Under the pieces are notes generated by a model. It worked only from the letters and a program-made list of their open reading frames with translations, had not been told where the DNA came from and searched no databases. Positions 20,180-29,735 of a stretch of 64,000 nt of DNA are shown here, piece by piece. Position 1 is the first letter of the stretch, and each line of letters begins with the position of its first letter. This DNA comes from Photobacterium lutimaris (lineage in GTDB: Bacteria; Pseudomonadota; Gammaproteobacteria; Enterobacterales; Vibrionaceae): positions 1 to 64,000 of the forward strand of contig NZ_PYMH01000001.1 of the NCBI RefSeq assembly GCF_003025555.1, in the 5' to 3' direction. The translations under genes and the position numbers were made by a program.

Positions 20180-21652
20180 ATGAATAAAATGTCTATTACG
20201 CTGTTAAGTGCAGCGGTTCTGTCTGCACTGAGCCTGAGCGCCAATGCTTGTACTGGCCTGATTGTCGGTAAAGGGGCGTCGGTTGATGGCAGTATCATGA
20301 TTGCCCGTAATGAAGATTTTGGTATTAACAACTGGAATAAACACCTTGCCTATCGTCCACAGCAAATAAATGAAAAAGGCGACTGGACCTTGGGGAATGG
20401 CTTGGTTGTGCCAATGCCAACGCAATTTTATGCCTATTCGGCGATTCCAGATTGGGATGCGCTAACGGTCGATAAAGACGGCAAATATTACGAAGAGCGG
20501 GGAATAAACCAATATAACGTTGCGGTTTCTGCCACCACCAGTGCCGAGGTGAACGACAAAGCGGCGAAGGCTGATCCATTGGTAAAACCGGGGATCATTG
20601 AAGCGGTGATCCCAACACTTATCCTGCCGCAGGTGAAAACCGCTAAGGAAGGGGTAGAGTTGCTTGGCCAATATATTGAAGAGTACGGCGCAGGTGAAGG
20701 TAACAGCCTGTATATTGCGGATGTTAACGAGGCTTGGTTGTTCGAAATTGGTTCCGGCCATCATTGGATTGCGGTAAAAGTGCCGGATAACAGCTACGCA
20801 ATGATTGCCAATGGTTTGCGGATCCACGGTGTTGATCTGGATGCGAAAGGCGTGATGCACTCGACTGGGCTGTTGGATTTTGTTGAAGATAACCAACTGC
20901 TAGATAAGCCAGATTCACGTTCGTTCAATTTCGCCAAAGCCTTTGGTGTGATTGGCGATACCTATAATGTTGATCGCGAGTGGTTGGGGCAGGCGATGCT
21001 GACACCATCACAGGTACAAGATGTCCGCGAGCAACAATACCCGCTGTTTATGAAGCCTGATGATAAGATCTCGGTACAGGATGTGGCCAGCGTGCTGGGC
21101 TCGACCTATGAGGGGACCAAGTTAGCTGACAAGGGCGAACGACCTATCCGCGTCGAACGTCAGCTTGAATCGCATATTATCCAGCTTCGTCCAGACATGC
21201 CGAAAGAATTCCAAGGTGTTATCTGGCAAAGCTACGGCGTGCTGTCTGAGTCGGTATTAGTTCCGTTATACACTAGCCTGCAAGAATACCCAACGCCATA
21301 CACCGTGGGGACTGATACTTACAGCGATGACTCGGCTTACTGGCAATTCCGTAGTCTGACGGCGCTGGCAACGGCCAACCCAGATAAATACTTGCCGATG
21401 CTGAAAGAAACCTGGGATAAGGAAGAGTCCAAACTGTATAAGCAGGTTAGCAATATGGATATGTTGCTAAAAGACATGTACAGCCAAGATAAGGCGACCG
21501 CAGTAGAAATGGCATCCGATTTCTCTTATGGCCAGCTCCAGCGTACATTGAGCATGGCAACGGAGATCCGCTATAAGATGATGACGGACATGACCAAGAG
21601 TACTGAGAAAAAATACAGCGAAGAAGAGTTCAAAAAGATCATGAGTCTCTGA
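20180..21652 (+). CDS. Secreted C69 family dipeptidase
   Basis: A 490-residue peptidase C69 (PepD-like) Ntn hydrolase. The signal peptide ends ANA and the next residue, Cys24 of CTGLIVGKGAS, is the predicted N-terminal nucleophile, exposed by signal peptidase cleavage. DGSIMIARNEDF and ENSLYIADVNEAWLFEIG-type segments are conserved in the family. It probably hydrolyses dipeptides in the periplasm. AGGAGAG lies 6 nt upstream of the ATG. It is monocistronic, with its own terminator downstream, and is not obviously part of GAG use. Confidence 0.87.
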   Translation: MNKMSITLLSAAVLSALSLSANACTGLIVGKGASVDGSIMIARNEDFGINNWNKHLAYRPQQINEKGDWTLGNGLVVPMPTQFYAYSAIPDWDALTVDKDGKYYEERGINQYNVAVSATTSAEVNDKAAKADPLVKPGIIEAVIPTLILPQVKTAKEGVELLGQYIEEYGAGEGNSLYIADVNEAWLFEIGSGHHWIAVKVPDNSYAMIANGLRIHGVDLDAKGVMHSTGLLDFVEDNQLLDKPDSRSFNFAKAFGVIGDTYNVDREWLGQAMLTPSQVQDVREQQYPLFMKPDDKISVQDVASVLGSTYEGTKLADKGERPIRVERQLESHIIQLRPDMPKEFQGVIWQSYGVLSESVLVPLYTSLQEYPTPYTVGTDTYSDDSAYWQFRSLTALATANPDKYLPMLKETWDKEESKLYKQVSNMDMLLKDMYSQDKATAVEMASDFSYGQLQRTLSMATEIRYKMMTDMTKSTEKKYSEEEFKKIMSL

Positions 21653-21669
21653 TTTCGTCAGCCCATAAA

Positions 21670-21697
21670 AACAAAGAGCGCATACGCGCTCTTTGTT
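21670..21697. terminator. Bidirectional terminator
   Basis: A perfect 12-bp stem (AACAAAGAGCGC and complement) with ATAC loop lies between convergent genes. An A-run precedes it and TTATT follows, so it can serve both the C69 peptidase gene and the TAXI gene. Confidence 0.85.
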
Positions 21698-21750
21698 ATT
21701 CTAGCTACTATACAGCAGTGTTAACCCTGATCTTGCTTGTAATGTCGTCA

Positions 21751-22722
21751 TTACATCAAGCCGACTTCTTTGTAGTATTTCGCGGCACCAGGATGAATAG
21801 GTGCAGACAGGCCGTCTCTGATCATCTCTTCTTTCTTCAAATGAGCAAAAGCTGGGTGAAGTTTCTTGAAGTCATCGAAGTTCTCAAACACGGACTTAAC
21901 GATGTTGTACACCACGTCATCTGGCACAGAGGTAGAAGAAACAAATGTGGCACCAACACCAAAGGTGGTGACATCAATGGCGTTACCTTTGTACATACCG
22001 CCAGGTACTGTCGCAACACGGTAGAAGCTGTTGTCTTCAATCAGCTTATTCACTTTGTCGCCAGCAACGGTGATGATTTTGCTCTCACAAGACGTGGTTG
22101 CTTCCTTGATCGCGCCGCTTGGGTGGCCCACAGTGTAGATCATGGCATCAATCTTATTGTCGCACAGTGCTTTTGACTGCTCCGACGCTTTTAGCTCTGA
22201 TGCCAGTTTAAAGTCCTCCATGGTCCAGTCATACCTTTCCATCAGTACTTCCATAGTACCGCGCTGACCTGATCCCGGGTTACCTATATTGACGCGTTTG
22301 CCCTTGAGATCTTCAAACGTTTTGATGCCGGAGTCGGCTCGGGCCACGATGGTAAACGGTTCTGGGTGGATGGAGAACACAGCACGAAGATCTTTGTACG
22401 CACCGTTATCGGCAAATTTACTGGTGCCGTTGTATGCATGATATTGCCAATCTGACTGGGCGATACCCAAATCGAGTTCGCCTGCTCGAATAGTATTGAT
22501 GTTGTAGATAGAGCCGCCGGTGCTTTCTACCGAGCAGCGAATATTGTGATCTTTTCTGTTTTTATTGACCAAACGGCAAATTGCTCCGCCTGTTGGGTAG
22601 TAAACCCCTGTCACCCCCCCGGTTCCGATGGTGACAAAGCGACTTTCAGCAACGGCAAATGAAGATGCACCGAGCAGCACTGCGGCACCGGTGACAGCAA
22701 AAAGTTTGTTGATAGATCCCAT
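21751..22722 (-). CDS. TAXI family TRAP transporter solute-binding protein
   Basis: A 323-residue periplasmic binding protein with a signal peptide ending [38 protein letters not shown] and [12 protein letters not shown] are family hallmarks. It would deliver an organic acid to a DctM-type TRAP permease, but no permease gene is present in the window, so it is an orphan. The ATG at 22722 is preferred because GAAGGGAC lies 7 nt upstream and the signal peptide starts there. A fragment of a DUF849 gene lies immediately upstream on the same strand, suggesting a once larger uptake/catabolism cluster. Confidence 0.88.
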   Translation of the reverse strand: MGSINKLFAVTGAAVLLGASSFAVAESRFVTIGTGGVTGVYYPTGGAICRLVNKNRKDHNIRCSVESTGGSIYNINTIRAGELDLGIAQSDWQYHAYNGTSKFADNGAYKDLRAVFSIHPEPFTIVARADSGIKTFEDLKGKRVNIGNPGSGQRGTMEVLMERYDWTMEDFKLASELKASEQSKALCDNKIDAMIYTVGHPSGAIKEATTSCESKIITVAGDKVNKLIEDNSFYRVATVPGGMYKGNAIDVTTFGVGATFVSSTSVPDDVVYNIVKSVFENFDDFKKLHPAFAHLKKEEMIRDGLSAPIHPGAAKYYKEVGLM

Positions 22723-22782
22723 AGAAGTCCCTTCATAATGAGTTTTACGCAATAAAGCTAAGCCAATGGATACGGCGTCTGG

Positions 22783-23004
22783 CTAAGCCGTGAGGAGCTG
22801 GCGAAAATGGTTAGCATCAAGGATCCCGAGGCCAAGGAGCTTGGCGGTATCGGCGATGTTAGCCACTTGTTCTGCGTTGCTTAAGGCTAATGTACCTTGA
22901 TGATTAACATGGTTATTTTCAAAGCCAACTCGAATATCTCCACCCATAATCATAGACGCTGCTAGGCAAAGATGTTCATATTTTCCAAATGCACAGACTG
23001 CCCA
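22783..23004 (-). pseudogene. C-terminal fragment of a DUF849 (beta-keto acid cleavage) gene
   Basis: The minus strand from 23004 to the TAG at 22783-22785 gives an open 73-residue segment starting WAVCAFGKYEHL, then MGGDIRVGFENN, ALSNAEQV and ending LLTA. This matches the C-terminal end of DUF849/BKACE enzymes, which condense beta-keto acids with acetyl-CoA. In-frame stop codons lie just upstream at about 23011, and no start or N-terminal half is present, so it is a decayed remnant. It lies only 60 bp upstream of the TAXI gene. Confidence 0.75.
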
Positions 23005-23169
23005 GCGGCATTAGAGTCCTAGCTTATCAATAGATTGTTCGATTGCTGGACTAAAAGGGAAAGCGAGCAAACGAATAAAATTACAGAGGTATGAGAAAAA
23101 GGAATAGGGAGCGGAATGTATGTGTTGGCCGATAAGCGTTGAGTGATTTGGTCATTGAAACGACATAAA

Positions 23170-23300
23170 ATCGTCCTTAATCGGTCATTCAAGACTGACA
23201 GGATAAAGGGGCTAAGAACCAGTGCCTTAAAGGTGCACTACGAAGACTCATAACGTTAAGGTTCCTTTCCGTTGGCCGCCCTTGGGCGGCCTCTTTTCTT
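23170..23300 (+). ncRNA. Candidate small RNA ending in an orphan terminator
   Basis: A strong intrinsic terminator at 23274-23299 (8-bp GGCCGCCC/GGGCGGCC stem, TT loop, then TCTTTTCTT) points rightward, but no plus-strand gene lies upstream. Two further small hairpins precede it (near 23219-23238 and 23251-23273). This pattern is typical of a free-standing sRNA. No known sRNA sequence was recognised and no clear promoter was found. The 5' end is a guess. Confidence 0.35.
23274..23299 (+). terminator. Orphan rho-independent terminator
   Basis: An 8-bp GC-rich stem with a two-base loop and a T-rich tail on the plus strand only. It sits 12 bp from the stop of the oppositely oriented oxidase gene and does not have a U-run for that gene. 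Confidence 0.8.
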
Positions 23301-23310
23301 AAATGTTACC

Positions 23311-23946
23311 TTAGTGCTGGTGCGCAGGCAGCGATTTGCTTTCGTAGGCATCAGCAAAGCCATGATTTCTGTCCCTGTGGCCTGCTTCGTCTTCGCGGAT
23401 GCGCAAAATAACATCCCGCAGTTTGGCATTGGCTGCGAGCTGGTAGTAGTCAATTGCAAGAGCTGGTGCCGGGGTGTTTTCCACTTCACCTGAATCAATT
23501 TTGTCTAGGTACTCGGTGTAGCTTTTGCAAGCTTCTTCCTCAAAATAACCAACGACCCGGTGGGCTACTCGGGATGACAGCAAATAGATAAAACTGTAGA
23601 CCACAATAAAGACGCCTTGGCCGAGCAATACCAGCATGCGTTCAATCCAGCTCGGCTTGGCAATATCAAGGAAAATCATCAAGTGCATCCGCTCGTTTTG
23701 CGCTTCATCCAGCAGTTCTTTGATCCAGCCTTCATCATCTTTCATTCGGCGTAGTGATTTGAGGTGGTTGAACATTCCCGCGACCATGCCGGGAACAGCG
23801 GCAATGGTTTCCAGTATTACCGCTCTTTTCGCATATTTTGTGCCATAGAACAGATTTAGGGAGAACTTGAGAAATTGCGTGATTTGATACGCGATACGCT
23901 CAGAGATCTTGGTGGCGCTCTTATGGGTAAGCTTGAAGCCTGACAT
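23311..23946 (-). CDS. aox: Alternative oxidase (cyanide-insensitive ubiquinol oxidase)
   Basis: A 211-residue membrane-bound diiron oxidase that reduces oxygen with ubiquinol without pumping protons. Iron-ligand motifs occur in order: LETIAAVPGM, NERMHL, FEEEA and DEAGHRDRNHGFAD. Two hydrophobic segments (about residues 40-60 and 105-130) give the monotopic membrane anchor. Its length fits bacterial AOX. In Vibrio fischeri the homologue is induced by nitric oxide through NsrR. Here an imperfect inverted repeat at 23971-23997 lies just upstream and may be the operator. The divergent neighbour is a heme protein 650 bp away. Confidence 0.9.
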   Translation of the reverse strand: MSGFKLTHKSATKISERIAYQITQFLKFSLNLFYGTKYAKRAVILETIAAVPGMVAGMFNHLKSLRRMKDDEGWIKELLDEAQNERMHLMIFLDIAKPSWIERMLVLLGQGVFIVVYSFIYLLSSRVAHRVVGYFEEEACKSYTEYLDKIDSGEVENTPAPALAIDYYQLAANAKLRDVILRIREDEAGHRDRNHGFADAYESKSLPAHQH

Positions 23947-23970
23947 GGTGACTCTCCTATTTATTATGAG

Positions 23971-23997
23971 GTATTTTATTGCTCGGCAATTAAAATA
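23971..23997. promoter_or_regulatory. Inverted repeat upstream of aox
   Basis: GTATTTTATTG and CAATTAAAATAC face each other around CTCGG, 25-51 bp before the aox start codon. It could be a regulator-binding site or a leader hairpin. It is not a clean match to the NsrR consensus. Confidence 0.35.
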
Positions 23998-24595
23998 CTT
24001 TCACAATATATAAAATAATCCTGTAACCATCTGTATCGATAAAATAATTGACGTGGAACACAGTAAGTTATTATGTCAGGTGTAAATAACCACTTGAAAA
24101 TAAAGGTTTAAATTTTCAGGTAAATGTATGAAGAGGCTGGGGAAAGTGTTTTTTTTAAATGTAACACGTGTTTTGTGGTATGCTTTGCGAGTATAAAGAT
24201 ACGGTAATTTCCATGTTATCTCAATGGTTGTTTAAAAGCGCTAAGTACAGCTACTCCATAGCCATCAATGAATGTCATCACTATTCCTCATTAGCATATG
24301 TTTTATTATATTGCGTTAATAGTTTTGTTACATTACGGACGAGTCAAAAATCAACCTGTGAAATTTATTTATCTGGATTCTTTAGAGTATATTTTAATTG
24401 GTACTGTGCTTTAAATTGGCCACTAAATAAACTCAATTACGCCATGAAACATGCTGTCCGGACGATTGATTTCTCTTACCAGTTACATTCGATGATGGAA
24501 ATTCTCTGTTACCTGCTTATTGCCCTGCACACCTGTTTTCCATCGACTAGTGTTTAAAGACGGTACTTTGGGTCGCATGATGGGAGTAAATAACG
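23998..24595. other. A+T-rich intergenic region, no convincing gene
   Basis: This 600-bp gap lies between the divergent aox and cytochrome genes. It has A+T-rich promoter-like sequence. A 129-codon open frame from a GTG at 24168 has no ribosome site or recognisable domain and is not accepted as a gene. GGGAG precedes the cytochrome start at 24596. Confidence 0.5.
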
Positions 24596-25957
24596 ATGCG
24601 TAAGATTACTTTTACCCGTTACGCGCTAGCTGCAGCCTTTGTATCGGGTACGGCATTTAGCGCTCATGGTTATAATATGAGCGTTAATGATGTCGAGCCT
24701 GACATTGACTGGAATAAAGTCCCCGTTGTTGAGAAAACCATGTTCTTCCCCGGCTTGATCACCTATGACTGGATTAATTCGCCCGAGCACAAAGGGACGC
24801 TAAACAAGGATTTTAAAACTAAAACGTGTACCCATTGCCACCAAGGCGAAGAAAAAGCGATGGGTGAAATGCTCATCAAGCATGATCGCTTAGATACAAT
24901 GGCCGATAAGCCAAGCTTTATCGATGTTGAGTTCCAGTTTGCTAATGATGACGAAAATCTCTACGTGAAGGCTACATGGGAAACCCAGTCACCCTTTCCA
25001 GCCCGTATGCATGACACTTTGTTATTCGAGAATGGTAAGTGGACGGTGATTGGTGGCGACAGGGGGAAGAACCCCTATACCCCGATTTATGAAGACCGCT
25101 TTTCTGTCATGATAGACGATGGCAGTGTTGATCAATTTACCCAGCAAGGTTGCTGGATGTCTTGCCACCGCGGTATGCGGGATATCGGTCAGGCGACCAA
25201 GCGTGATGTCCTGGCGTTGGATGTCATTGGTTTTGGAGGACTGAATAAAAAGGATGTTCGTAAATATCTGCCAGATACTCGTACCGAACGGTACGGTGTG
25301 AATTGGGACAAGGTAAAGACCCGCGATCAAATTGACCAGCTCAAAGAAGGCGGCAAGTTTGTTGACCTGATGCAGTGGCGCTCGACTCGTTCGGCACCGA
25401 CTGGCAGTGCTGATGATGGGTATGTTCTGGAATATCGCCTGAGTGATGCCGGTACCACGGTTTTTACTTGGAACTTGGACAGAACTGCAGGACAGCCAAA
25501 GTACATGTACGATAAATCAGTAACGGGATTTTATGCTCTCAACAAAGCAGACTTCACTGATTTGAACATGAATATTGCGATGATCGAAGGTGTGAATACC
25601 ATGTCGTACGATCCAAGCAAGATAGAAGACGGTCAGTACCTGCAAGGACGCTTGAACCGCCAAGGCGTTGGCTCGGCAGGGGATAACAGCCAAGTCCATT
25701 CGTCATGGGAAGACGGCAAGTACACCGTGGTCTTTACCCGTAAGCTTGATACCGGTAACCCCGAAGATGACAAGATCATGGCAGTCGGTGGGACGTATGA
25801 TTTCAACATCGCCATCCATGACGGTCAGACGACGACCCGATTCCATCATGTGACTTTCCCCTTTACGGTCGGGATCGGTGACGGGGCAACTGGCGATGTG
25901 GTGACGACGCCAGTTAAGTCGCCAATCTACGATAAGCATCGCGGAGAAACGCAATAA
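24596..25957 (+). CDS. Ethylbenzene-dehydrogenase-like heme protein with c-type heme motifs
   Basis: A 453-residue periplasmic protein with a signal peptide ending SAHG. One standard heme c motif is present at Cys78-Thr-His-Cys81-His82. A second cluster, Cys186-Trp-Met-Ser-Cys190-His191, is a CxxxCH variant with one extra residue. The region from about residue 110 to 440 resembles the heme-binding domain of ethylbenzene dehydrogenase gamma-type subunits (VEFQFANDDENLYVKATWE; TYDFNIAIHDG...RFHHVTFPF). It probably carries electrons in a periplasmic respiratory chain. The partner is unknown, and no molybdoenzyme or quinol dehydrogenase is adjacent. Confidence 0.72.
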   Translation: MRKITFTRYALAAAFVSGTAFSAHGYNMSVNDVEPDIDWNKVPVVEKTMFFPGLITYDWINSPEHKGTLNKDFKTKTCTHCHQGEEKAMGEMLIKHDRLDTMADKPSFIDVEFQFANDDENLYVKATWETQSPFPARMHDTLLFENGKWTVIGGDRGKNPYTPIYEDRFSVMIDDGSVDQFTQQGCWMSCHRGMRDIGQATKRDVLALDVIGFGGLNKKDVRKYLPDTRTERYGVNWDKVKTRDQIDQLKEGGKFVDLMQWRSTRSAPTGSADDGYVLEYRLSDAGTTVFTWNLDRTAGQPKYMYDKSVTGFYALNKADFTDLNMNIAMIEGVNTMSYDPSKIEDGQYLQGRLNRQGVGSAGDNSQVHSSWEDGKYTVVFTRKLDTGNPEDDKIMAVGGTYDFNIAIHDGQTTTRFHHVTFPFTVGIGDGATGDVVTTPVKSPIYDKHRGETQ

Positions 25958-26037
25958 AAGCTAGCAGGCTAACCCGACTCGCTTTTTTCCATGACTATCT
26001 TGTGTCTTACCATTGCTTTGATACAGAGGTAAGTGAT

Positions 26038-26052
26038 ATGTTACTGTAACAT
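26038..26052. promoter_or_regulatory. GntR-type operator upstream of gntR
   Basis: ATGTTACTGTAACAT is a near-perfect palindrome and matches the E. coli GntR operator ATGTTACCGGTAACAT with one base removed at the centre. It lies 31 bp before the gntR start, fitting autorepression. Confidence 0.65.
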
Positions 26053-26083
26053 TTAAAGCCTGCCTGTAACGTATCTTATTGTT

Positions 26084-27091
26084 ATGACACAAGAACAACG
26101 AAAAGCTCGCCCAACGCTGCAAGATATTGCTGACCGTGTTGGCATCACCAAAATGACCGTGAGTCGTTATATGCGCAACCCTGAGTCGGTCTCTGCTAAA
26201 ACACGGGAAAAGATCGCCGAAGTGGTGGAAGATCTGGGGTACATTCAAAACCGCGCACCCGCCATGCTGTCGAAGTCTTCCAGTAAGGCGATTGGGGTAT
26301 TGCTTCCTTCGTTGTCGAATCAGGTTTTTGCCAGCTTTGCCCAAGGTATCGAAGCTGTGACCAATGCCAATGGTTACGAAATTTTGATTGCCCATTTCAG
26401 TTACGATGAAGATGTAGAAGAGCGTAAGATCGCCTCCCTACTTTCCTATCAGGTTGATGGTCTAATTCTTACCGGGACGGCACATACTGAGCGTACGCTT
26501 CAAATGATAAAAACGGCAGGGATCCCTGTCGTTGAAGCGATGGAATTACCAGAAGAACCGGTTGATATGGCGGTAGGACTGGATCACGTCAATGCGTCGT
26601 ACACCGCGGTTAAAACCATGCTCGACAAAGGCAAACGTCATATTGCCTACTTTGGCGCACGCTTGGATACCCGTACCAAGCTACGTATGGAAGGCTACGA
26701 TAAAGCAATGGATGAAGCGGGGCTGGAAAAGTACCATATTCTGACCCATGAACACTCTAGTTTTACCCTAGGTGGGGAGCTATTGAGTCGAGCATTGGCC
26801 GAGTGTCCTGAGCTGGACGGCGTGTTCTGTACCAATGATGATATTGCGATCGGTACTATTCTGGCGTGTAACGAGCGGAACATTCAGGTACCGCAGAGCA
26901 TTAGTGTTGTGGGTTACAACGCACTGGATATCGGTCAGGCCATTACCCCACGCTTAACCAGTATCTATACGCCGCGTTACCAAATTGGCGAAAAGAGCGC
27001 AGAGTTGCTGCTCCAGGCGCTGGAAGGCAAGCGTAGCGAGCGGAATGTGTTTGATATGGGCTTTACGATTAGCCGGGGCGAAAGTCTTTAG
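26084..27091 (+). CDS. gntR: LacI-family gluconate repressor
   Basis: A 335-residue LacI/GalR regulator. The N-terminal helix-turn-helix and hinge read TLQDIADRVGITKMTVSRYMRNPESVS; residues 60-335 form the periplasmic-binding-like effector domain (IGVLLPSLSNQVFASFAQGIEA; CTNDDIAIG). It reads like enteric GntR, which represses gluconate and Entner-Doudoroff genes until gluconate binds. GntR-type operators at 26038 and 29596 flank the edd-gntK genes, supporting this target set. The start codon has a poor ribosome site. Confidence 0.87.
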   Translation: MTQEQRKARPTLQDIADRVGITKMTVSRYMRNPESVSAKTREKIAEVVEDLGYIQNRAPAMLSKSSSKAIGVLLPSLSNQVFASFAQGIEAVTNANGYEILIAHFSYDEDVEERKIASLLSYQVDGLILTGTAHTERTLQMIKTAGIPVVEAMELPEEPVDMAVGLDHVNASYTAVKTMLDKGKRHIAYFGARLDTRTKLRMEGYDKAMDEAGLEKYHILTHEHSSFTLGGELLSRALAECPELDGVFCTNDDIAIGTILACNERNIQVPQSISVVGYNALDIGQAITPRLTSIYTPRYQIGEKSAELLLQALEGKRSERNVFDMGFTISRGESL

Positions 27092-27120
27092 TTAATAGCT
27101 TGAACTAACGCATTGTTATT

Positions 27121-27157
27121 AAAAGGGAGTACTGTTTTCACAGGCTCCCTTTTTTAC
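27121..27157. terminator. Bidirectional terminator between gntR and edd
   Basis: AAAAGGGAG pairs with CTCCCTTTT around a small inner CTG/CAG stem, and TTA follows on the plus strand. A residues on the other side allow termination of the converging edd transcript. Confidence 0.8.
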
Positions 27158-27188
27158 TTTGGCTTTATGCCTGCGTTTACAAATGGAC

Positions 27189-28985
27189 TTAGAACAAGAA
27201 ACTCGCGCCTTCATCGGCACCGCCGACATTTTCGCGCATGACTTTGAAGATATCTCGTCCCCAAGTAATTTGGCTGGCTTCTGTGTCTAATTGAACCGGT
27301 TGGCGCTGGTCAAACTGTGCAGCCACTTCCAGTAGCCCGGTTTGGCAATCGAGTTTGACGATATCGCCATCTTCAATCAGGCCAATCGCGCCGCCACGCA
27401 GTGCCTCTGGGGTGATATGGATAGCCGCAGGGATCTTGCCTGAGGCTCCGGATAGGCGACCATCAGTAACCAATGCCACTTGGTGGCCGGCTTTTTGGAT
27501 ATTGCCAAGGATTGGCATGAGTTTGTGGAGCTCTGGCATACCGTTGGCGGCAGGACCGTTGTGGCTGACCACAATGACACAGTCCCCAGTAAATTCCCCA
27601 GCTTGGTAGGCCGCTTCCACGTCGTGCTGGCAGCGGAATACTTTTGCAGGAGCTTCAATGAACTGGTGCTCTGCTTTTACCGCAGACACCTTGATAACGG
27701 CTTGGCCTAGATTCCCTTTTAGAACCTTGGTACCACCGGTTTGGTTGAATACTTGCCCGCTGGTCGCGATCACGTCGGTATTGCTACTTTCGCCAACGGG
27801 TTGCCATACCAGTTGGCTGCCACTCAACACTGGCTGGGCCAGTTGATCGGCAAACTCACCGAAAACGGTTTGTACTTTATCATTGAGTAACCCACGCTCA
27901 TGCAGTGCTTTCATCAATGCAGGTACACCACCTGCCTGTTCGAAGGCGTTGATATCAGCCGGGCCATTAGGGTACATCTTGGCAAGCAGAGGCACGATGT
28001 CAGACAGTTCGCTAATATCGTCCCAAGTTAGCAGCAAGCCGCCAGCACGGGCGATTGCCAACATGTGAATAGTGTGGTTGGTACTGCCGCCAGAAGCGAG
28101 CAATGCGACCACGCCATTGACCAAGTTCTCAGCGGTAAAGACATCAACGAGCGGACGGTAATTCGGTGAATCGGCTGTCATTGCGGCAAGCGCAAGGCTG
28201 GCATGCTCGGTCAGTGCCGTGCGCAGTTCTGTGTTCGGTGGCACAAACGCGGATCCCGGCAACATCAGACCCATGGCTTCGAATACTAATTGGTTGGTGT
28301 TGGCCGTGCCATAGAATGTACAAGTGCCACCTGAATGGTAGGCTTGGCATTCCATTTCTAGCAGTGCATCTTTTCCGACTTCACCTGCTACATACTGCTG
28401 TCGTACCGCAACTTTTTTGTCGTTAGTGATCCCGGTTGGCATAGGCCCTGCTGGAATGAACGCCGTTGGTAGGTGGGCGTAGCTCAACGCGCCCATTAGC
28501 TGTCCCGGGGCTATTTTATCGCAAATGCCCAGTAGCAAGGTTGCGTCAAACACATTGTGGCTGAGCGAAAAAGCGGTGGATTGGGCGATCAAGTCACGGG
28601 AGAACAGTGACATGTCCATGCCCGGCTGGCCTTGAGTGACACCGTCACACATGGCCGGCACGCAACCCGCCACTTGTGCGGTATGGCCTAGCGATTTGAG
28701 CGTTGTTTTAATATGGTCTGGGTAGTTTTTATACAGCTGGTGGGCACTGAGCATGTCATTGTATGACGAAATAATGGCAAGGTTAGCACGGGTAAAGTCT
28801 AGGAGCTGGCCTTTTTCTTGCTGGCATGATGCGGCCACTGCGTGTGCGAGGTTGCCGCAGGAAAGGCTGGCACGCCCTTTTCCTTGTTCTGCTTGTTGCG
28901 TGGTCTTGGTTTCAAAGTTAGCGCGAAGTGTTTGGCTCCGGCTTTTGATACGCTCGGTGATAAGGGTGATCGTTGGGTGGATCAT
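27189..28985 (-). CDS. edd: 6-Phosphogluconate dehydratase
   Basis: A 598-residue IlvD/Edd-family Fe-S dehydratase converting 6-phosphogluconate to 2-keto-3-deoxy-6-phosphogluconate, the first Entner-Doudoroff step. Typical segments include [72 protein letters not shown] and [17 protein letters not shown]. Conserved Cys residues in the [13 protein letters not shown] and GTCTFYG motifs bind the cluster. Length matches the family (about 600). Its start overlaps the gntK stop by 4 bp, so translation is coupled. Confidence 0.95.
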   Translation of the reverse strand: MIHPTITLITERIKSRSQTLRANFETKTTQQAEQGKGRASLSCGNLAHAVAASCQQEKGQLLDFTRANLAIISSYNDMLSAHQLYKNYPDHIKTTLKSLGHTAQVAGCVPAMCDGVTQGQPGMDMSLFSRDLIAQSTAFSLSHNVFDATLLLGICDKIAPGQLMGALSYAHLPTAFIPAGPMPTGITNDKKVAVRQQYVAGEVGKDALLEMECQAYHSGGTCTFYGTANTNQLVFEAMGLMLPGSAFVPPNTELRTALTEHASLALAAMTADSPNYRPLVDVFTAENLVNGVVALLASGGSTNHTIHMLAIARAGGLLLTWDDISELSDIVPLLAKMYPNGPADINAFEQAGGVPALMKALHERGLLNDKVQTVFGEFADQLAQPVLSGSQLVWQPVGESSNTDVIATSGQVFNQTGGTKVLKGNLGQAVIKVSAVKAEHQFIEAPAKVFRCQHDVEAAYQAGEFTGDCVIVVSHNGPAANGMPELHKLMPILGNIQKAGHQVALVTDGRLSGASGKIPAAIHITPEALRGGAIGLIEDGDIVKLDCQTGLLEVAAQFDQRQPVQLDTEASQITWGRDIFKVMRENVGGADEGASFLF

Positions 28986-29521
28986 GCGATGATCTCCAGA
29001 GAAGTGACTGGTTCTGCTTGCTCAGTTAACGCTGACACAGAGCGATCCAGTATCGCTTCAATGCTTTGGTCAATATCGACAGTAATGACATCCGCTTCAT
29101 CAATAGGCGTTTCAAGTACTGCAAACTGGCTGGCAATCATATTTTCTTTCATGAAGTGGCCCTGACGAAGGCGAATGCGCTCAAGGATCACCTCTTGCGA
29201 TCCGGAGAGATATAAAAAGGCCAAATTGTGATTGCCTTCACGAATTTGTTCCCGGTAACATTTTTTTAATGCCGAACAGACAATCACACCGGTTTCATTT
29301 TTGCTTTCGATGCTGAAGGCCGCATCACGGATCCGTTCAAGCCAAGGCTCGCGATCGTGATCGTTCAGTGGCTCGCCTTGGGCCATTTTTAGAATGTTGG
29401 CTTTCGGATGCAGGTCATCACCATCAATGAACTTGCCGCCAATACGCTGGGCAAGTTCATAACCAATAGTACTTTTCCCTGATGCAGATACCCCCATCAC
29501 GATGATGCTTTTTCCCGCCAT
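28982..29521 (-). CDS. gntK: Gluconokinase
   Basis: A 179-residue P-loop kinase that phosphorylates gluconate to 6-phosphogluconate. The Walker A motif is GVSASGKSTIG near residues 10-20. DGDDLHPKANILKMAQGEPLNDHDREPWL and CSALKKCYREQIR are the GntK signatures. It is the first gene of a gntK-edd operon reading left, with operators at 29596-29625 upstream. AAGGAGC lies before the ATG. No gluconate permease gene is seen in the window. Confidence 0.94.
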   Translation of the reverse strand: MAGKSIIVMGVSASGKSTIGYELAQRIGGKFIDGDDLHPKANILKMAQGEPLNDHDREPWLERIRDAAFSIESKNETGVIVCSALKKCYREQIREGNHNLAFLYLSGSQEVILERIRLRQGHFMKENMIASQFAVLETPIDEADVITVDIDQSIEAILDRSVSALTEQAEPVTSLEIIA

Positions 29522-29595
29522 GTAAGCTCCTTGAATCTTTTTCTGATCTAGATCTCATTTCTCAGATGATCTTCAAAATCGGGTTTATTTTATCG

Positions 29596-29625
29596 ATGTT
29601 ATTGGTAACATGTTACCCGTAACTT
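29596..29625. promoter_or_regulatory. Tandem GntR operators between gntK and eda
   Basis: ATGTTATTGGTAACAT (29596-29611) and ATGTTACCCGTAACTT (29610-29625) overlap by two bases. Both resemble the GntR operator. They lie between divergent gntK-edd and eda and could repress both directions together. Confidence 0.7.
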
Positions 29626-29735
29626 GATTGGTTGTGAACCACTGAATCAAGAATTCATTAAAACACCATGTTATGCACAGCGACAAAGTTGCTCCGGTTT
29701 TAGAGAGCGGGTTGTGCCATGGGTAGGGGAGAGAA

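Noticed and set aside
24168..24557. 129-codon open frame on the plus strand between aox and the cytochrome gene
   Set aside because: GTG start without ribosome site, Cys/Tyr-rich composition matching random translation of A+T-rich DNA, and no recognisable domain.
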